Positions 52,227 through 63,374 of a DNA stretch of 64,000 nucleotides are shown here, piece by piece. A program made the translations under genes and the position numbers. The stretch spans positions 447,501 through 511,500 of the forward strand of contig CAUYUJ010001370.1 in assembly GCA_963575745.1 (NCBI GenBank). The letters run 5' to 3'. The stretch's first letter is position 1; every line of letters begins with the position of its first letter. The DNA comes from Prorocentrum cordatum (Eukaryota; Sar; Dinophyceae; Prorocentrales; Prorocentraceae). Under the pieces are notes generated by a model, which did not search any database, had not been told where the DNA came from, and worked only from the letters and a program-made list of their open reading frames with translations.

Positions 52227-52890
52227 TCTATGTACGCTGCCCCTCCTCTGGCCCCAGCGAAGGCCACAGCTCCGATGAAGACAGCTGTTAGGCCGACTTT
52301 GGGCGAGGCAGCCCAGGACCGAGCCTCGGCTCCAAACGGCACGCTACTATCGACAAGAGCCGCCAGCAAGCAAGGACAAACAGAGGGGCAAGGGCAACCT
52401 CCATCCCTCCCTCCTTTTCCTCCTCTTTCTTCCTCCCTCCTTATCCCTCCTCCCTCCTCACACATCTTTCCTCATCTTTCCTCGCACCGGGCGCACGCAT
52501 GCGCGACCTCTTCTTCTCCTGCAAGGGAAGAAAGAGGAGTGCGGACGTTGATGCATGTGTGTGCCTTGCTTGGGATAGCATGCGAATATATGAAAACACC
52601 ATGTTTCGTGGCATGGAAAAGCATGTGTGCCCGCTGGCTGAAGCAGAGCAGTGGAATCAAGGGTCAAGGGGCCACGCACTCCCTCCGCGGAGCATCGCCG
52701 CGATCATTTTTATGTTGTTTTCAGAAAGCCATATGTTTCTAAAAGTTCGGTGCGGCAAATCAGGGCGCGGAGCTGTGTCGAAGTAGCGTTCGACCCACGA
52801 AGTGCAGTGTTTTCGAGCGTTGGCAGCGGAGGCGGATTGACCGCGAAATGTCCCCTGGAATGGTTTTCCTAGCAGAGGCCTCCCCAGTGG
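52227..52890. other. unique sequence, no recognised gene
   Basis: No domain or repeat recognised. Confidence 0.4.
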
Positions 52891-52894
52891 GCCG

Positions 52895-53935
52895 AACGGT
52901 GCCACACTAGCGCGTCATGACATCCACCATTATGACGAACATCCTGCCATGATGCACGGCCCAATACACATGCGAATGGCCAATTTTCCATGGGACAGTG
53001 TCGCATTAGGATGCCATGGCGCACATCCTTGCCGTACCAGGCGCACCAGCGTGTCATGACATCGGTGGGCCACACCAGCGCGTGAGGACAACCATCATCA
53101 TGAGGATGTTCCTGCGACAGCGCATTCGTGGATGCATATGCGGACGGCCAGTGTCCCATGTGTGCCCTTCGCTTTGCCACACCAGCGCGTCAATGCATTC
53201 ATAATCGTGATGATGTCCCTGCTACGACGACGCACGCATGACGTGCAATCGTTGGGTCTGGGGCGCGCAAGTTGCTAGCGTGCGTTGATACCCCTTGCTT
53301 TGGGCAGACTCCAAAAGGAGTCGCGCGCTTGGTGGGGGAAGACGGTGCTTGTAGTTTAGGAGAAGTGCTGCGCGAACCACAAAACGCAGTTCTCGCTGCG
53401 GCACCGAAAAGGAGATGTCCACGAAATCGCCCTCAGACCGGTTTCCCGTCAAACGGGCTCTCAAGGGAGCCGAGCGGTCTTACACAATCCTTGGGATCGG
53501 TGCTGAATGAACACTCCATGGTGTATACTATCGGCAGCCCAGCGTGTGATGTTATCGGCGTGCCACACCAGCGCATTATGGCACCCATCATCATGACGCT
53601 GGTCCTGCGATGGTACACGAGTGAATACAGATGCGGAAGGCCAGCCTGCCATGACACCGACTTGCCGCACCAGCGTGTCATGACATTCATCATTCTGATG
53701 ATGGGGGTGATGATGATGGTTCTGCGACGAAACATGACTGGATTCACGTGCGGAGAGCCAGCGTTCCATGTGTATGATCGCTCTGCCACACCAGCGTGTC
53801 AGGACGTTCATCATGAAGACGCTGTCTTGCTTCGACGACCCACGCAAAACATGCAATGGAAACGTCTGAGGCGCATTAGTCGGCAGCGTCCGTTGATACC
53901 TGTTGCCTTGGGCAGAGGCCAAGCGGGTCGCGCAC
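52895..53935. repeat. higher-order repeat of CACCAGCGYGTCATGACAT units
   Basis: Units of about 100-135 bp start at CACCAGCG(C/T)GTCATGACAT (52907, 53045, 53073, 53180, 53566, 53668, 53790) and share ATCATCATGATGATG and GGATGCATATGCGGACGGCC-like parts. A larger period of about 612 bp is shown by GACGACGCACG...GTGCGTTGATACC...TTGGGCAGA at 53225-53312 and 53837-53920. Confidence 0.8.
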
Positions 53936-54015
53936 GCGTGTGCCCAGAGCCTCTTTCTTCCCCGCTACTCTTTCCTCCTCTTTCCTCCTCCCTCCTCTTT
54001 CCTCCTCCTCCCCCC

Positions 54016-54112
54016 TCTCCCTGTCTCCTCCTCCCCCTCCTCCTCCCTCCTCCTCCTCCTCCTCCTCCTCCTCCTCCTCCTCCTCCTCCTCCTCCTCCTC
54101 CTCCTCCTCCCC
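54016..54112. repeat. CTC microsatellite
   Basis: (CTC)n followed by a triple GGGGGTCGGCCGGCTGCCT direct repeat at 54113-54165. Confidence 0.95.
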
Positions 54113-54710
54113 TGGGGGTCGGCCGGCTGCCTGGGGGTCGGCCGGCTGCCTGGGGCTGCGCCGAGGTAGCCAGAGGGAGGGCTTCGCCGGAGGTGGGGCC
54201 AGGGAGCGAACCCGGCTGGAGGCTCACGTTTGGCCCTCTGCCGAGGGCCCTGGCCGTCCACGGCGATCTTCTGTCCCTCGGGGAAAAGCACAGGGGGGGC
54301 GCGCATCAGGAAGCCAAATGCTTGTCGCCAGGGTATCCCGGGATTCTTCGATCCGCGCGCTGCGCGGTGACTTCCCGTGGCTGTTAAGAAGCTGCTGCGT
54401 TCAGGGTGCCCCGGGCTCCCTCCCAGTCGCACCTTTCGCGCGGGTCTTCAGGGTTGGGTTTCTTGCGAGTTTCTTGCGGCCGCGTCCGCACTGTAAGACT
54501 CGAGTAAGCCGGAACTCGGGTTTGCCGACGTTTCTTGACGAGCGCGTCCTGGATTTTGACGGTCTTCGTGGGATGTTCGCAGCAGGAGTTCGCGTCAACT
54601 GTCAGATTGGGCCTCGTCATTTTCATGATGCCCCCGTCAGGCCAAACCGAGTATGCCGTACCCGAGTCTTGCGTCTTGCCGATTATTCGAGCCCGCCATC
54701 TTCTGTCCAT

Positions 54711-55060
54711 TCGGTCGGACCGAGGTTTGAGATCGAGGTCGGCTCGGGGAGGGTACCCGAAGCTTAAGTCGGGCGTGCCCTTGTACAGGAGGAGTAGTCA
54801 AAATAGTCAAATCATAGTCTGGGGACGATGTTTCGACTCTTTTTGGTATTTTTCTGTATTGTTGACTATTTTTACCCCCCTTCCTAAATCCGCCTGTGCG
54901 AGGACAGGCCCGACCTAAACCTTCGTGTTCTTCCTGCTCGTTGTGTGCTCTTGTGCACCCTGGGGAAGGTACCCTTGGCTGTTCTGTGTGTCTTGACCGG
55001 CGGAGGGTCTCGCCTCCACGTTCTCGAGAGGGGTGCGCTTCTGGCCTGGGTCCGACGGCA
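54711..55060 (+). repeat. dispersed repeat, copy interrupted by a MITE
   Basis: 54711-54763 and 54919-55060 are homologous to 30607-30780; the MITE A8 lies between the two halves. Confidence 0.7.
54767..54915 (+). mobile_element. family A MITE (A8)
   Basis: 149 bp bounded by TA on both sides. Left AGTCGGGCGTGCCCTTGTAC, right the complement of GGTCGGGCCTGTCCTCGCAC. Internal AATCATAGTCTGGGGACGAT followed by GTTTCGAC is shared with A5, A6 and A9. It is the most complete short copy and the only one with a paralogous empty site in the window. Confidence 0.85.
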
Positions 55061-55317
55061 ATCTGCCTTTACGACCCCCGTTGCAAGAGGGCGTCGCTCT
55101 CGAGAAGCTGTGAAGTCTGCCTGCCTCCCTCTGCGGAGGGTGGCGTAGGGCTATAAGGAAAGCGAGGGCGACTCCGCGGGCGGAAGACCAGTCGACGTAA
55201 CATATGCGCCCAAAGAGACGCCAGCGTTTCAGAAGCCGGGCTTCTTGCGGAGTAGGCGGGGTACCAGAGCCGTGTCTGTGCGGAACCTGTGCCGCCTCCG
55301 TCTATCGATCTTGCCAG

Positions 55318-55490
55318 AGTTGCCAGGCTGGCAGATGACGGGCAGCGCGGCTAGACTCGAACAGCCGCGCGAGGGACGCATGTCGCCCAGAGGTTCGGTA
55401 TTGGACTGGCGTTGGCGACCTGGCGGATGGCGGGAAGCGCGCCTAGACTCGAAGAGTCGCGCGATGGACGCATGTCGCCCAGAGGGATCT
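55318..55490. repeat. two-copy repeat with 8-bp-stem palindromes
   Basis: About 100-bp unit twice (55318-55400 and 55415-55490). Copy 1 has GCGCGGCT-(10 nt)-AGCCGCGC, and both have CTAGACTCGAA followed later by GACGCATGTCGCCCAGAGG. The loop resembles a reversed tRNA B box but no tRNA folds around it. Confidence 0.75.
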
Positions 55491-55565
55491 ACTATCAGGT
55501 GGGGAGGTGCTGGAGGGGAATGGTTCGCGATTCGACCGATAATCTTGATAGGTCGGATTCCCTGA

Positions 55566-56342
55566 ATGATCGTTTCGGCTGCCACGTCCTCGTTACATCG
55601 CGAAATTGGAGTCTGTATCTTGAGACGTCTTATGCTAACAATGAGACGTCCTCAGAAAATGGGAATATCGAAATTGTTCACGCTTCGCATATCCCCACCA
55701 GTACGGCGCCACACGATTTCCCCCCCACCGAGGCTCCTCTGGAGCTCTCGGTCTTTCTCGGCACCTGGAGGCTCACTGGCAGAGCTCCGAGGTACGGTCG
55801 GGCTGCGCGGCTGCCAGGTGTTTTCGGACAACTCGGGTCTGCCGCAGTCCGCCCCCGCCGGTTCGACTCCTCCAGCCCCTGGAGCGGGCGCGGTTCGCCC
55901 ACGTGGTCTAGGAGTGGTTCACGACGCTTGGCCCTGGGCTACGGCTTGGTGCAGCCTGGCCCGCCACTCCACCCCGGCACCACCTGGGGCCGGACCTGGG
56001 GAGAGCGCTTTCCGACAAGTGGTTCACCCTTTGCTCGACTGCCGACGTTCCATCTGGTCTGCCCCGGCTGCCCCGGCGGACGCTCGCCGCGTTGTTCCCC
56101 CGTGCTTCGTGATGGATAAGCTGCCCGCGTTGTGCGCCGACTACGTGGTCCCCTCTCACGGCGGGCGCCGCCGTCGAGTTCCTGATGCTGCACAAGTGGT
56201 ACATCCTTTGGCAGTGTTCTCGGCCCTCCCGCAGGATGGTCCGTGGTGCTCGGCCATGCTTGCAGCTGCATCCCCCCGAACTTCTGGGTGGGGCAGTTGC
56301 AGGTTGCGGACTCCGAGACTGGGTCGACGTCTCCGTGCATAG
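55566..56342 (+). CDS. open frame of unknown nature
   Basis: A 258-codon frame without a recognisable domain. The middle (VVHPLLDCRRSIWSAPAAPA, then VMDKLPALCADYVVPSHGG) looks somewhat protein-like, but the minus strand is open too, as expected for GC-rich DNA. I would not call it a gene without expression data. Confidence 0.15.
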   Translation: MIVSAATSSLHREIGVCILRRLMLTMRRPQKMGISKLFTLRISPPVRRHTISPPPRLLWSSRSFSAPGGSLAELRGTVGLRGCQVFSDNSGLPQSAPAGSTPPAPGAGAVRPRGLGVVHDAWPWATAWCSLARHSTPAPPGAGPGESAFRQVVHPLLDCRRSIWSAPAAPADARRVVPPCFVMDKLPALCADYVVPSHGGRRRRVPDAAQVVHPLAVFSALPQDGPWCSAMLAAASPRTSGWGSCRLRTPRLGRRLRA

Positions 56343-56774
56343 GCCGGTCGCTTCTGCCTGACTACGCCCAGGAGTCCATGTGAGTGAGGCTTTCCTCGGT
56401 TCCCCCCCTCTTCTGCCCGCGCGTGCTCGCGCCCTCCGCCCTTCCCCGCTCTCTCGCCTCCTTGTCGTGTTGGACGGTGCGGCCTCACGGGCCCCCCGTG
56501 CTGCCGCAGCGCTGCGTGGCACATGCCTGTACGCGCTGGTCGGTACGGTTGGAGCTGGCGCCACTGTGCGACTTCTCGTCCGTCTGTTTCAGTCTGATGC
56601 CTGCGTCCCCGCTCTTGGGTCGCCCGCATCCTAATGGGGGGCATTTTGTCCCTGGCACGTGCACTTGTTGCGTCGGCCTATGCGCCGTCGTAACCAATGA
56701 TCTCGCCCTGTGCCCCTGCCGAGATCATCCCGCTTCTTGGATCTGTCCTTGAAGCCGACAATCAAAAAAAAACA

Positions 56775-56937
56775 TATCCCCACCAGCCCATCCAGAAACG
56801 ATGCCCAGGAGAGTTGGGCTGACCAGGGAAGTGTCGGAGCAAAATAAGGAACAACCGCTATCTGTCAAATGGGGAGGAGGAGGAGGAGGAGGAGGGGGAG
56901 GAGGAGGAGGAGGAGGAGGAGGAGGAGGACGAGCAGA
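56775..56937. repeat. dispersed repeat (ATCCCCACCAGCCCATCCAG) plus GGA tract
   Basis: Matches 18628-18712; (GGA)n at 56874-56935 follows. Confidence 0.85.
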
Positions 56938-56949
56938 AGACCAGAGGCC

Positions 56950-57690
56950 TCTTGGATGCCCGGGGGCTTTCTTGCAGGCCTATTAGGCCGTCTTGGATGC
57001 TTTTTGGCGGCCTCGGGGGCCTCTTAGGGCGTCTCAAGTGACGTTGAGGGGTGCCTCTTGTGCCGTTTAGGCACCTCTTAGGGGGGCTCTTGGGGCTCTC
57101 TTGGGAGCCCTGGAGGCCCTCTTGAGTGAGGGTCTTGAGGCCATCTTTTAGGACATCGATCAAGGAAGGGGGGGTCCTTATTTACCAGCGCCCCTCTAGA
57201 GCCTCTGACATCGCCTCTTGTAGGACATCGTTCAAGGAGGGGGGGTCGTTATTTACCAGCGCCCCTTTAGAGCATCTGAAATCGCCTCTTGGGGCCGTCT
57301 TGGAGCGCTCTTGGAGCTCTCTTGGAACGCTCTTGGGCGCTGTTGGCGCCTTTTTGGGGCCCTCTTGGGCCTCTCTTGGTGCCCTTTTGGGCCATCTTGG
57401 AGCCATCTTCAGGCTTCGGAAGGCCATCGGAAGCGAAAAGGCGAGAAAGCAAGCAACATTGATTGTATTTGGGTGCTGGAGGGATTTTGGCGTCTTGGGG
57501 CTCTTTTTGGGGGTGCTCCGAAATCACTTGGAATCGTCTTGAGGAGGTCTTGGAGCCTTTAGGAGCATTTTGAAAACCATCTTGAGCAATCTTGAGCTAT
57601 CTTGAGCCTTATTAGAGGCCATGTTGGCCTCTCTGAGGCCGTCTTGGAGCCATCATGGGCCATCTTGGACGCTCCAATGGGTCGCGTTGC
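56950..57690. repeat. CTTGGGGCC-type repeats with a 79-bp tandem duplication
   Basis: Low-complexity CTTGGAGC/CTCTTGGG repeats. 57137-57215 is duplicated at 57219-57294 (both contain TATTTACCAGCGCCCCT and ATCGCCTCTTG). 57430-57460 and 58150-58185 share CATCGGAA(G/A)CGA(A/C)AAGGCGAGAA. Confidence 0.8.
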
Positions 57691-58755
57691 GCCCCGTCCA
57701 GCTCCAGGTGGATGGGGGGAGGGGGAGGGTTCAAGCTATCACCCGCCCGCAAGCAGTGTTGCTCACTCCTGTCCGGCCTCCCAACACATGATTAACACTC
57801 GCGTGTCAGCATATCGAGTAAGAACGTCGCAGAAACCACGGGTTCCGGATGCACCAGACACCCTGGAGGCCCCAGCGTGCCAGGCACGCCAGGTGCGGCA
57901 CGTGCTCCACGTGCGTCCAATGTTCCATGCACTCCAGGCCCGCCAGGTGCGCCAACCACTAGGAACCAATACGGGCTCCACCTGCGTGCGCCGCAACTGT
58001 TGCTACACCAGCAATTGTGCACGCCCCAGCGCATGCTTGTGGCTGCTGGCCACAACGCGCGTGGGGCGTTCTTGGGGCTGGTTTGAAAGCCTCTTGGGTC
58101 CGGCTTGGAGCTTTCTTGGCAAATTTTGGAGGCATTTGGAGTCTTCGATAGCCCATCGGAAACGACAAGGCGAGAAGGCAGCAGCCATTGATTTGTCAAA
58201 GCAGTTGGTCGACCACCTGCGCCCAGTAGGCAGGTTGGATCTGCTAGCACCCTGGCCGTCCCTGTAAAACACCAATATAAATGGTCGCGGGGCGGCCGCG
58301 CATGCTCAACATGTGAAGGCAGAGTGTGTGTTTGCATTGTTTTTCGACAGGGATGGTGGGAGGGTGTGATCATGGGGTCGGCATTTTGCAGGGTTGGCTG
58401 CCGTCCGGGGGGGTGATGGGGGTGTATATTACTAGGGACCAGTATAGCCCCTCCCCGAAGGGGAAGAGGGGAAGATGGAAGAGAACATACGCTAAACCAC
58501 CTACGCCCAGTGGGCTGGTGGGATTGCTGGCCGATTTCTCGGATCTTCAACACGGGCGTTTCGCCTGAGACCGCAAAGAGCCGTGTTAAGACATCTTTTC
58601 GGAACGATCTTGGATGACCTCCGAGATGTCCCAAGAAGCGACACTATTGAACGACGCATGGTTTGTTCTAATACTTCTGTTTGAACATAAGGTTTTCGCT
58701 CGATACATCCCTTCAAACATGCCTTCGAACGGCTCGTCTTAACCATCATATCAAG
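57691..58755. other. unique sequence, no recognised gene
   Basis: No domain. ACCACCT(G/A)CGCCCAGT followed by GGGC or AGGC and GGTTGGAT occurs twice, at 58208 and 58498. Confidence 0.4.
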
Positions 58756-59368
58756 ATGGAGATGTCGGTGATGACGATGATGACGATGCTGACGACGACG
58801 ATGACGATGACGACGGTGATGGTTATGATGATGCTGATGCTGATGATGTTGATGATGCTGCTGCTGATGATGATGGTATGAAGCTGATAGTGGTTATGCA
58901 GATGCTGCTGATGCTGCGAAGCTGATGTTTTTGATGATGCTGATGCTGATGATGGTGCTGATCTTGACGATGGCGATCATGATGACGGTGGTGATGACGA
59001 TGCTCTTGTTTGTGATGCTGCTGCTGCTTGTGATGATGGTGGCGATGATGTGATGGGGTGCTGGTGATGTCCCGTTGTGTCCAGAGCGTCCCCTCCGTTC
59101 CCGATCAAGTTTTTTCCTCCTCATCCTCCTTCCTCCTCCTCCTCCCTCTCTTCCTCCTCCTCTTCCTCCTCCTCCTCCTCCCTTTCCTTCTCCTCCTCCT
59201 CCTCCTCCTCCTCCATCTCCTCCTCCTCCTCCTCCTCCTCCTTCTCCTCTTCCTCCTTCTCCCCCCTCGCCTCCTCCCCCTCCTCCTCCTCCATCTCCTC
59301 CTCCGGCTCCTCCTCCTCCTCCTCCTCCTCCTCCTCTTCCTCCTCCTCCTCCTCTCACCCTCCTCCAT
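58756..59368. repeat. GATGCT/GAC tract followed by CTC tract
   Basis: Imperfect (GATGCTGAT)n on the plus strand to 59060, then about 260 bp of (CTC)n with TTC interruptions at 59108-59365. Strand composition flips from purine/GAT to pyrimidine. Confidence 0.95.
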
Positions 59369-59880
59369 GGCTGTGCTCCCGTCGACGCGGTCGCTTGTCA
59401 GGGCTCATCCATGCGTCTATCCGAGAAGCGACGCGTGCGCCCACGCCGGTCGCGCCCATGCCGGTCGCGAGCGAGGTTTCGGACTTGTTTCGCGCCTTGG
59501 GCTCTCCTTTGTCCCCGCCGCTTCATCCTCCCGCTTCCTCCTGCTTGCTCCCTCCTCCATTCTCCCCGCTTCCTCCCTCCTCCCTCCTCCGTCTCCTCCT
59601 GCTCCCTCCACCCCCCTCTCCTGCAAACCCTTCGTTCCCCATGTGAGATCCTGGGAGGTCTCCCGAGGTCTGCGGCTCCTGCCCAGCAAGGAGTACTCAC
59701 GTATACCAAACTCGCTATTCGAGGAGGGTGGGGAGGGACAGGAGGAGGATTCGGAGGGGTGCAGGATCGGACGTGATCACTTCGTCTTTGTGCTTGTTCC
59801 TCTGGACCAAACCTGTCAGCACAACGAACATTCGCGTGCAGACTAGACTGTCAACGGTCGCGCCACCTACGTGAGGGGAG
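59369..59880. other. unique sequence, no recognised gene
   Basis: CTCC-rich at 59520-59620; nothing recognised. Confidence 0.4.
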
Positions 59881-60240
59881 GATCAGGATTTTCCAAGGGC
59901 TTTCCCAGCCCTGCTTAGTCGGAGCTCTCCGGAGGACTTCATTTGCGTGACCTTTTCTACAAACCACGGCTTAAACTGGCTTGCGCATACCAGTGAGATC
60001 TATACACGCTGCGTGAGTGAGGGATCAGGACATCCCAAGGATTTCCCCAAGCCGATCAGTCGGGTTTCTTTGGGAAGCTTCATCTGAGTGGTCTTCTTTT
60101 TATACGCGTTTTGCATCTGCTTGCGCTTCTCAGTGGGATCGTGATGTACCCACGTGAGCGGCTGATCCTGCTTTTCCAATGGTTTCCACAACGATTCGGT
60201 TGGGACTTTTGGAGGAATTCATGTTAGTGACCTCCCCTGC
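59875..60240 (-). repeat. three-copy 141-bp tandem repeat, possibly decayed coding repeat
   Basis: Landmarks CTTCATTTGCGTGACC, CTTCATCTGAGTGGTC and ATTCATGTTAGTGACC at 59936, 60078 and 60218 (spacing about 141, i.e. 47 codons). On the minus strand the copies read TTQMKLPKETRLIGLGKSLG, VTQMKSSGELRLSRAGKALG and VTNMNSSKSPNRIVVETIGK in register, with basic linkers such as DPTEKRKQMQNAYKKK. A stop separates the copies, so it is a relic or non-coding. Confidence 0.65.
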
Positions 60241-60289
60241 AAAGCACTCGATGCGAGGACGTCAGGGAGGATAATGAGAAGAGAGGAGG

Positions 60290-60400
60290 GTGAGAGGATG
60301 GTGAAGGAAGGGGAGGATAAGGAGGAGGAGGAATATGATGATGATGAGGAGGAGCAGGAGGTTGAGGAGGAGGAGAAGGAGGCGGAGGAGGAGGAAGAAG
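60290..60400. repeat. GGA/GAT microsatellite
   Basis: (GGA)n with ATGATG interruptions; sequence between it and the LINE fragment holds a CTC/ATC tract (60588-60712) and no gene. Confidence 0.95.
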
Positions 60401-61154
60401 GGTCCCCGCTGTCGAGGCAGCCTTCGCCCACGCCGCCGAGGCGGCCGCGCCGCGCCGCCTGGGCCGCGCCGCTCCGATTTGTTCCCCCCCACCGCCCTCC
60501 TCGGCGGGACACCGCGGGCGCCCCCACTGAGAGCGGACAGCTACCCCGTCAGGTTTCCAGGTCCCCTCCTCTCTCGCTCTTCTTTCTCCTCCTCCTCCTC
60601 CTCCTCCTCCTCCTCTTCCTCCCCCTCATCCTCATCCTCATCCTCATCCTCTTCCTCTTCCTCCTCCTCATCCTATATTTCTTTTTGTTCCTCCTCCTTC
60701 TCCTCCATCTCCGCCCCCGGGCGGGCAGCCGGTTGGTGTGGGCGGCACCTCCCTGCGTCCGGGGGAACTGAAACCCGCTTAGTCGTGGCCTGTCTGGGGG
60801 CTGCGCCACTGCCGTGGATGGCTTCGGCCAGGCCCATGGGGAGTCCGAGTCCTGCTCTGTCCCCTTTGGGCAAGGGGACTGGGGGGAGCAGGCCAGGGCA
60901 CCCGCCCCGAGACTCGCACCAGGTGCGCCGCCTGGTGACGAGGGGTGTCCTGTGTCCCCGGCCAGTGCCTGGAGTGCCTGGCCGGGTGGCAGGGGGGCCC
61001 CCTCCTCCTGGGGGGTGGTCGGTTCTGGAGGCGTAGGACGTGTACGTGCACCTCTGAGTCCCACTCTCCTCCTAGGCCGTTCGAGGCTTGGAGCGACCGA
61101 GGTGCGCAATGCCACTCCGGACACACTGCGCCGTCATTCGGGTATCCTATATTA

Positions 61155-61218
61155 TCTTCCTCCTCCATCTCTTCCTCCTCCTCCTCCTCTTCTTCCTCCT
61201 CCTCCTCCTCCTCCTGAA
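61155..61218. repeat. CTC microsatellite
   Basis: (CTC)n immediately upstream of the RNase H fragment. Confidence 0.95.
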
Positions 61219-62345
61219 GTCCGCAGACTTACTGCTGCTGCTGATTATGCCCTGGCTTGCTACTGGGTGTTCCCGCATCCTGGAGATGATGTCCCTGCGC
61301 CTGTTTCGCCTGGGGGCGTCGTGGTGAAGTGGGTTGGTGAAGCCGAAGATCTCAATGTCGACGTCCAGGGATATATTTTTGCCGACGGATCATACACGAG
61401 ACGTGTCATATCGGAGCTCGACCGCGCTGGCTGGGTCTTCAGTGTGCGGTGTCGCGCCGCAGGCTTCGAGAATCTCAGGGTTCGGGGGCCGTTCTGGGTT
61501 CAGAGCTCGCGCCCCAGGCGGCTGAGTTTACGCATGCAGCGTCGCTTGTCAGAGTTCAACTGTCCCTAGCGAGCTGCTCTTGGAATGCCAAAATTGCATT
61601 GATTTCCACGCCTTGCCATTTGATGCTCAGTGCTCTCCCAAGCGTACTTATTTTGGGGTTGCACAGTGTTGTTGGCCTTTTGAACACCAGTGCTCCATGA
61701 GCAAAGTCAAGGCTCACCAGGATCTCAGCTCCTGCGAAGATGTCTGGGCGCGCTTTTGCTGCGAAGGTGTCTGCGCCTGCGCCGTCGACGCCTCGGCCAA
61801 GCTCGCCATGGCCTTGCGCCCCCTTTCTGGACCCGGAGGGTGCGGATAATATCCATCAGGATTTTTCGGTTGCTAAGGCTGTCGGTGTTGTAGCTGCCAA
61901 CCTGCCGTCATGGCCTCGCCTTGATATGGGTCCGGGTGTGGAGCGCGCGCCACATCAGCCCGAACTTGTTTCTATTCTTCAGCGCCCGCCTCATAAGTGG
62001 TGCTGGGTCGGATCTTTTTGCTGAGTGACTGCGAGGGCGCTGTGGCAGGCCAAGTTTACCCCCTATGGGTGGAGCCTGCTCCCACTGCTTGCGAGTGCAG
62101 TCTGAGGTTTGCGAGCCTTCGGACCGCGCTGTACGTATTGTAATCGACTGTTCCGACGGGTCTATTTTTGTGTATTTTCCGGACAACTGCAGCTATATGA
62201 CCTCCTGGCGCTCGGCTTGCCAACCTGGGCAAGAAGTGTGAGCCACAGAAGGCCGCTACGCACATGAACCCGTGCTACAAACTCCAACACGGGTTCCACC
62301 CTTCGCCCAAGAAGCCAGGGGCCACAGTTGACGTGAACACGGCTT
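61215..62345 (+). pseudogene. LINE RNase H domain and C-terminal tail, frameshifted
   Basis: Frame 1: VDVQGYIFADGSYTRRVISE then LDRAGWVF (61356-61437), where FADGS is the first RNase H Asp. Frame 3: PQAAEFTHAASLVRVQLS (61512-61565) with the catalytic Glu. Frame 2: KVKAHQDLSS (about 61700-61735) and AVDASAKLAMAL, the final His/Asp region. Downstream VAANLPSWPRLD, HKWCWVGSF and LQHGFHPSPKK match the tail of dinoflagellate LINE proteins. At least three frameshifts, so inactive. Confidence 0.75.
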
Positions 62346-62517
62346 GCCAGATTTATGCGCTTCAGGCGCATGTTGTTGCGCCCGCTGCGAGCCTAGCCGC
62401 TGCTCCTGTGCTTTTCAGCTCAATATTATTAGTGCTATTTTTTCACTTGGGGTGGAACCACCCGCCCCCCATGGTGTGTGTGGGCAGCTCGGTCGCCGCT
62501 GACGGCAAAACAAGTCC

Positions 62518-62570
62518 TCCTCCTCCTGCTCCTCCTCCTCTTCCTCCTCCTCCTCCTCCTCCTCCTAACG
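62518..62570. repeat. CTC microsatellite
   Basis: (CTC)n between the two LINE fragments. Confidence 0.95.
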
Positions 62571-62577
62571 CGGACGT

Positions 62578-62940
62578 GGGCTTGTTTGAAGAAATTGGCG
62601 GGTGCGTGGGCGACCTCATTCCGTATGCATGTCTTCGCCACGAAGCGCAGCTGTTTGTTTTCGGCTGCGACGCAAAGGACAGCATGAAAGATTATTTGAC
62701 CTGCCCGACGAAGATGCTGCACCACATGTCCCGGCCCCGTGGTGCCTTGTCCGTCCTGCTCCTGGATCGATTCGGTCTCGGGCGAGAAAGGCATCATCAA
62801 CCCCATGGCGAGGTTCGCCGTGGTACGCCGAGCGTACCACATGGCGAAGGACACGAGCGATATGCGGCTCATCAGTTACCAGGGGACTTGCAGGGCGTTC
62901 GAGGCCGCCCGCCGCGCCTTGAGGTTACCGCCTTATGCCA
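62578..62940 (+). pseudogene. LINE post-RT zinc region, separate copy
   Basis: LKKLAGAWATSFRMHVFATK, then after a frameshift LFVFGCDAKDSMKDYLTCP (the C-x-F-G-C...H-Y-L-x-C-P motif with His replaced by Asp). After another shift: NPMARFAVVRRAYHMAKDTS. This part belongs before the RNase H tail or to another LINE type, so it is a second fragment and not a continuation of 61215-62345. Confidence 0.7.
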
Positions 62941-63109
62941 CTGGCGGTGCTGGCGCGCGCGCGGCAGGCATCTTCCTCCCCCCGCACGACCTACACGACC
63001 GCCTCGTGCGCGGTGCCTGCTGCACTGCCCGCGGGCAGCCATGGGCGTTCGCCTCGCGTGAGGGCTCGCTTCCGCTAGGCGGCAAGACAGGACCGCGTCC
63101 CCCCCCCCG

Positions 63110-63300
63110 CGGCGTCGTTCGCTCCTCCTCCTCCTCCTCATTCTCCTCCTCCGCCCCCTCCTCCTCCTCTTTGGTCCTCCTTCCTCCAGTTCTCTCCTCC
63201 TGCTCCCGCTGGTCCTCTTCCCCCATCCTCCACTTGCTCCTCATCCATCCTCCCCCGTCCTGCTGCTCCTCCTCCTGCCCCCCCGTTCTCGTCCCCCCCA
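63110..63300. repeat. CTC/CTCC tract
   Basis: (CTC)n with CCT and TTCC interruptions. Confidence 0.9.
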
Positions 63301-63374
63301 CCGCCCCGGTGCCAAGAGCGCTCACGGCTTCCCTCTGCTTTCGATGTGGTGCGGACTTTGCAGGGCCCAAAAAG

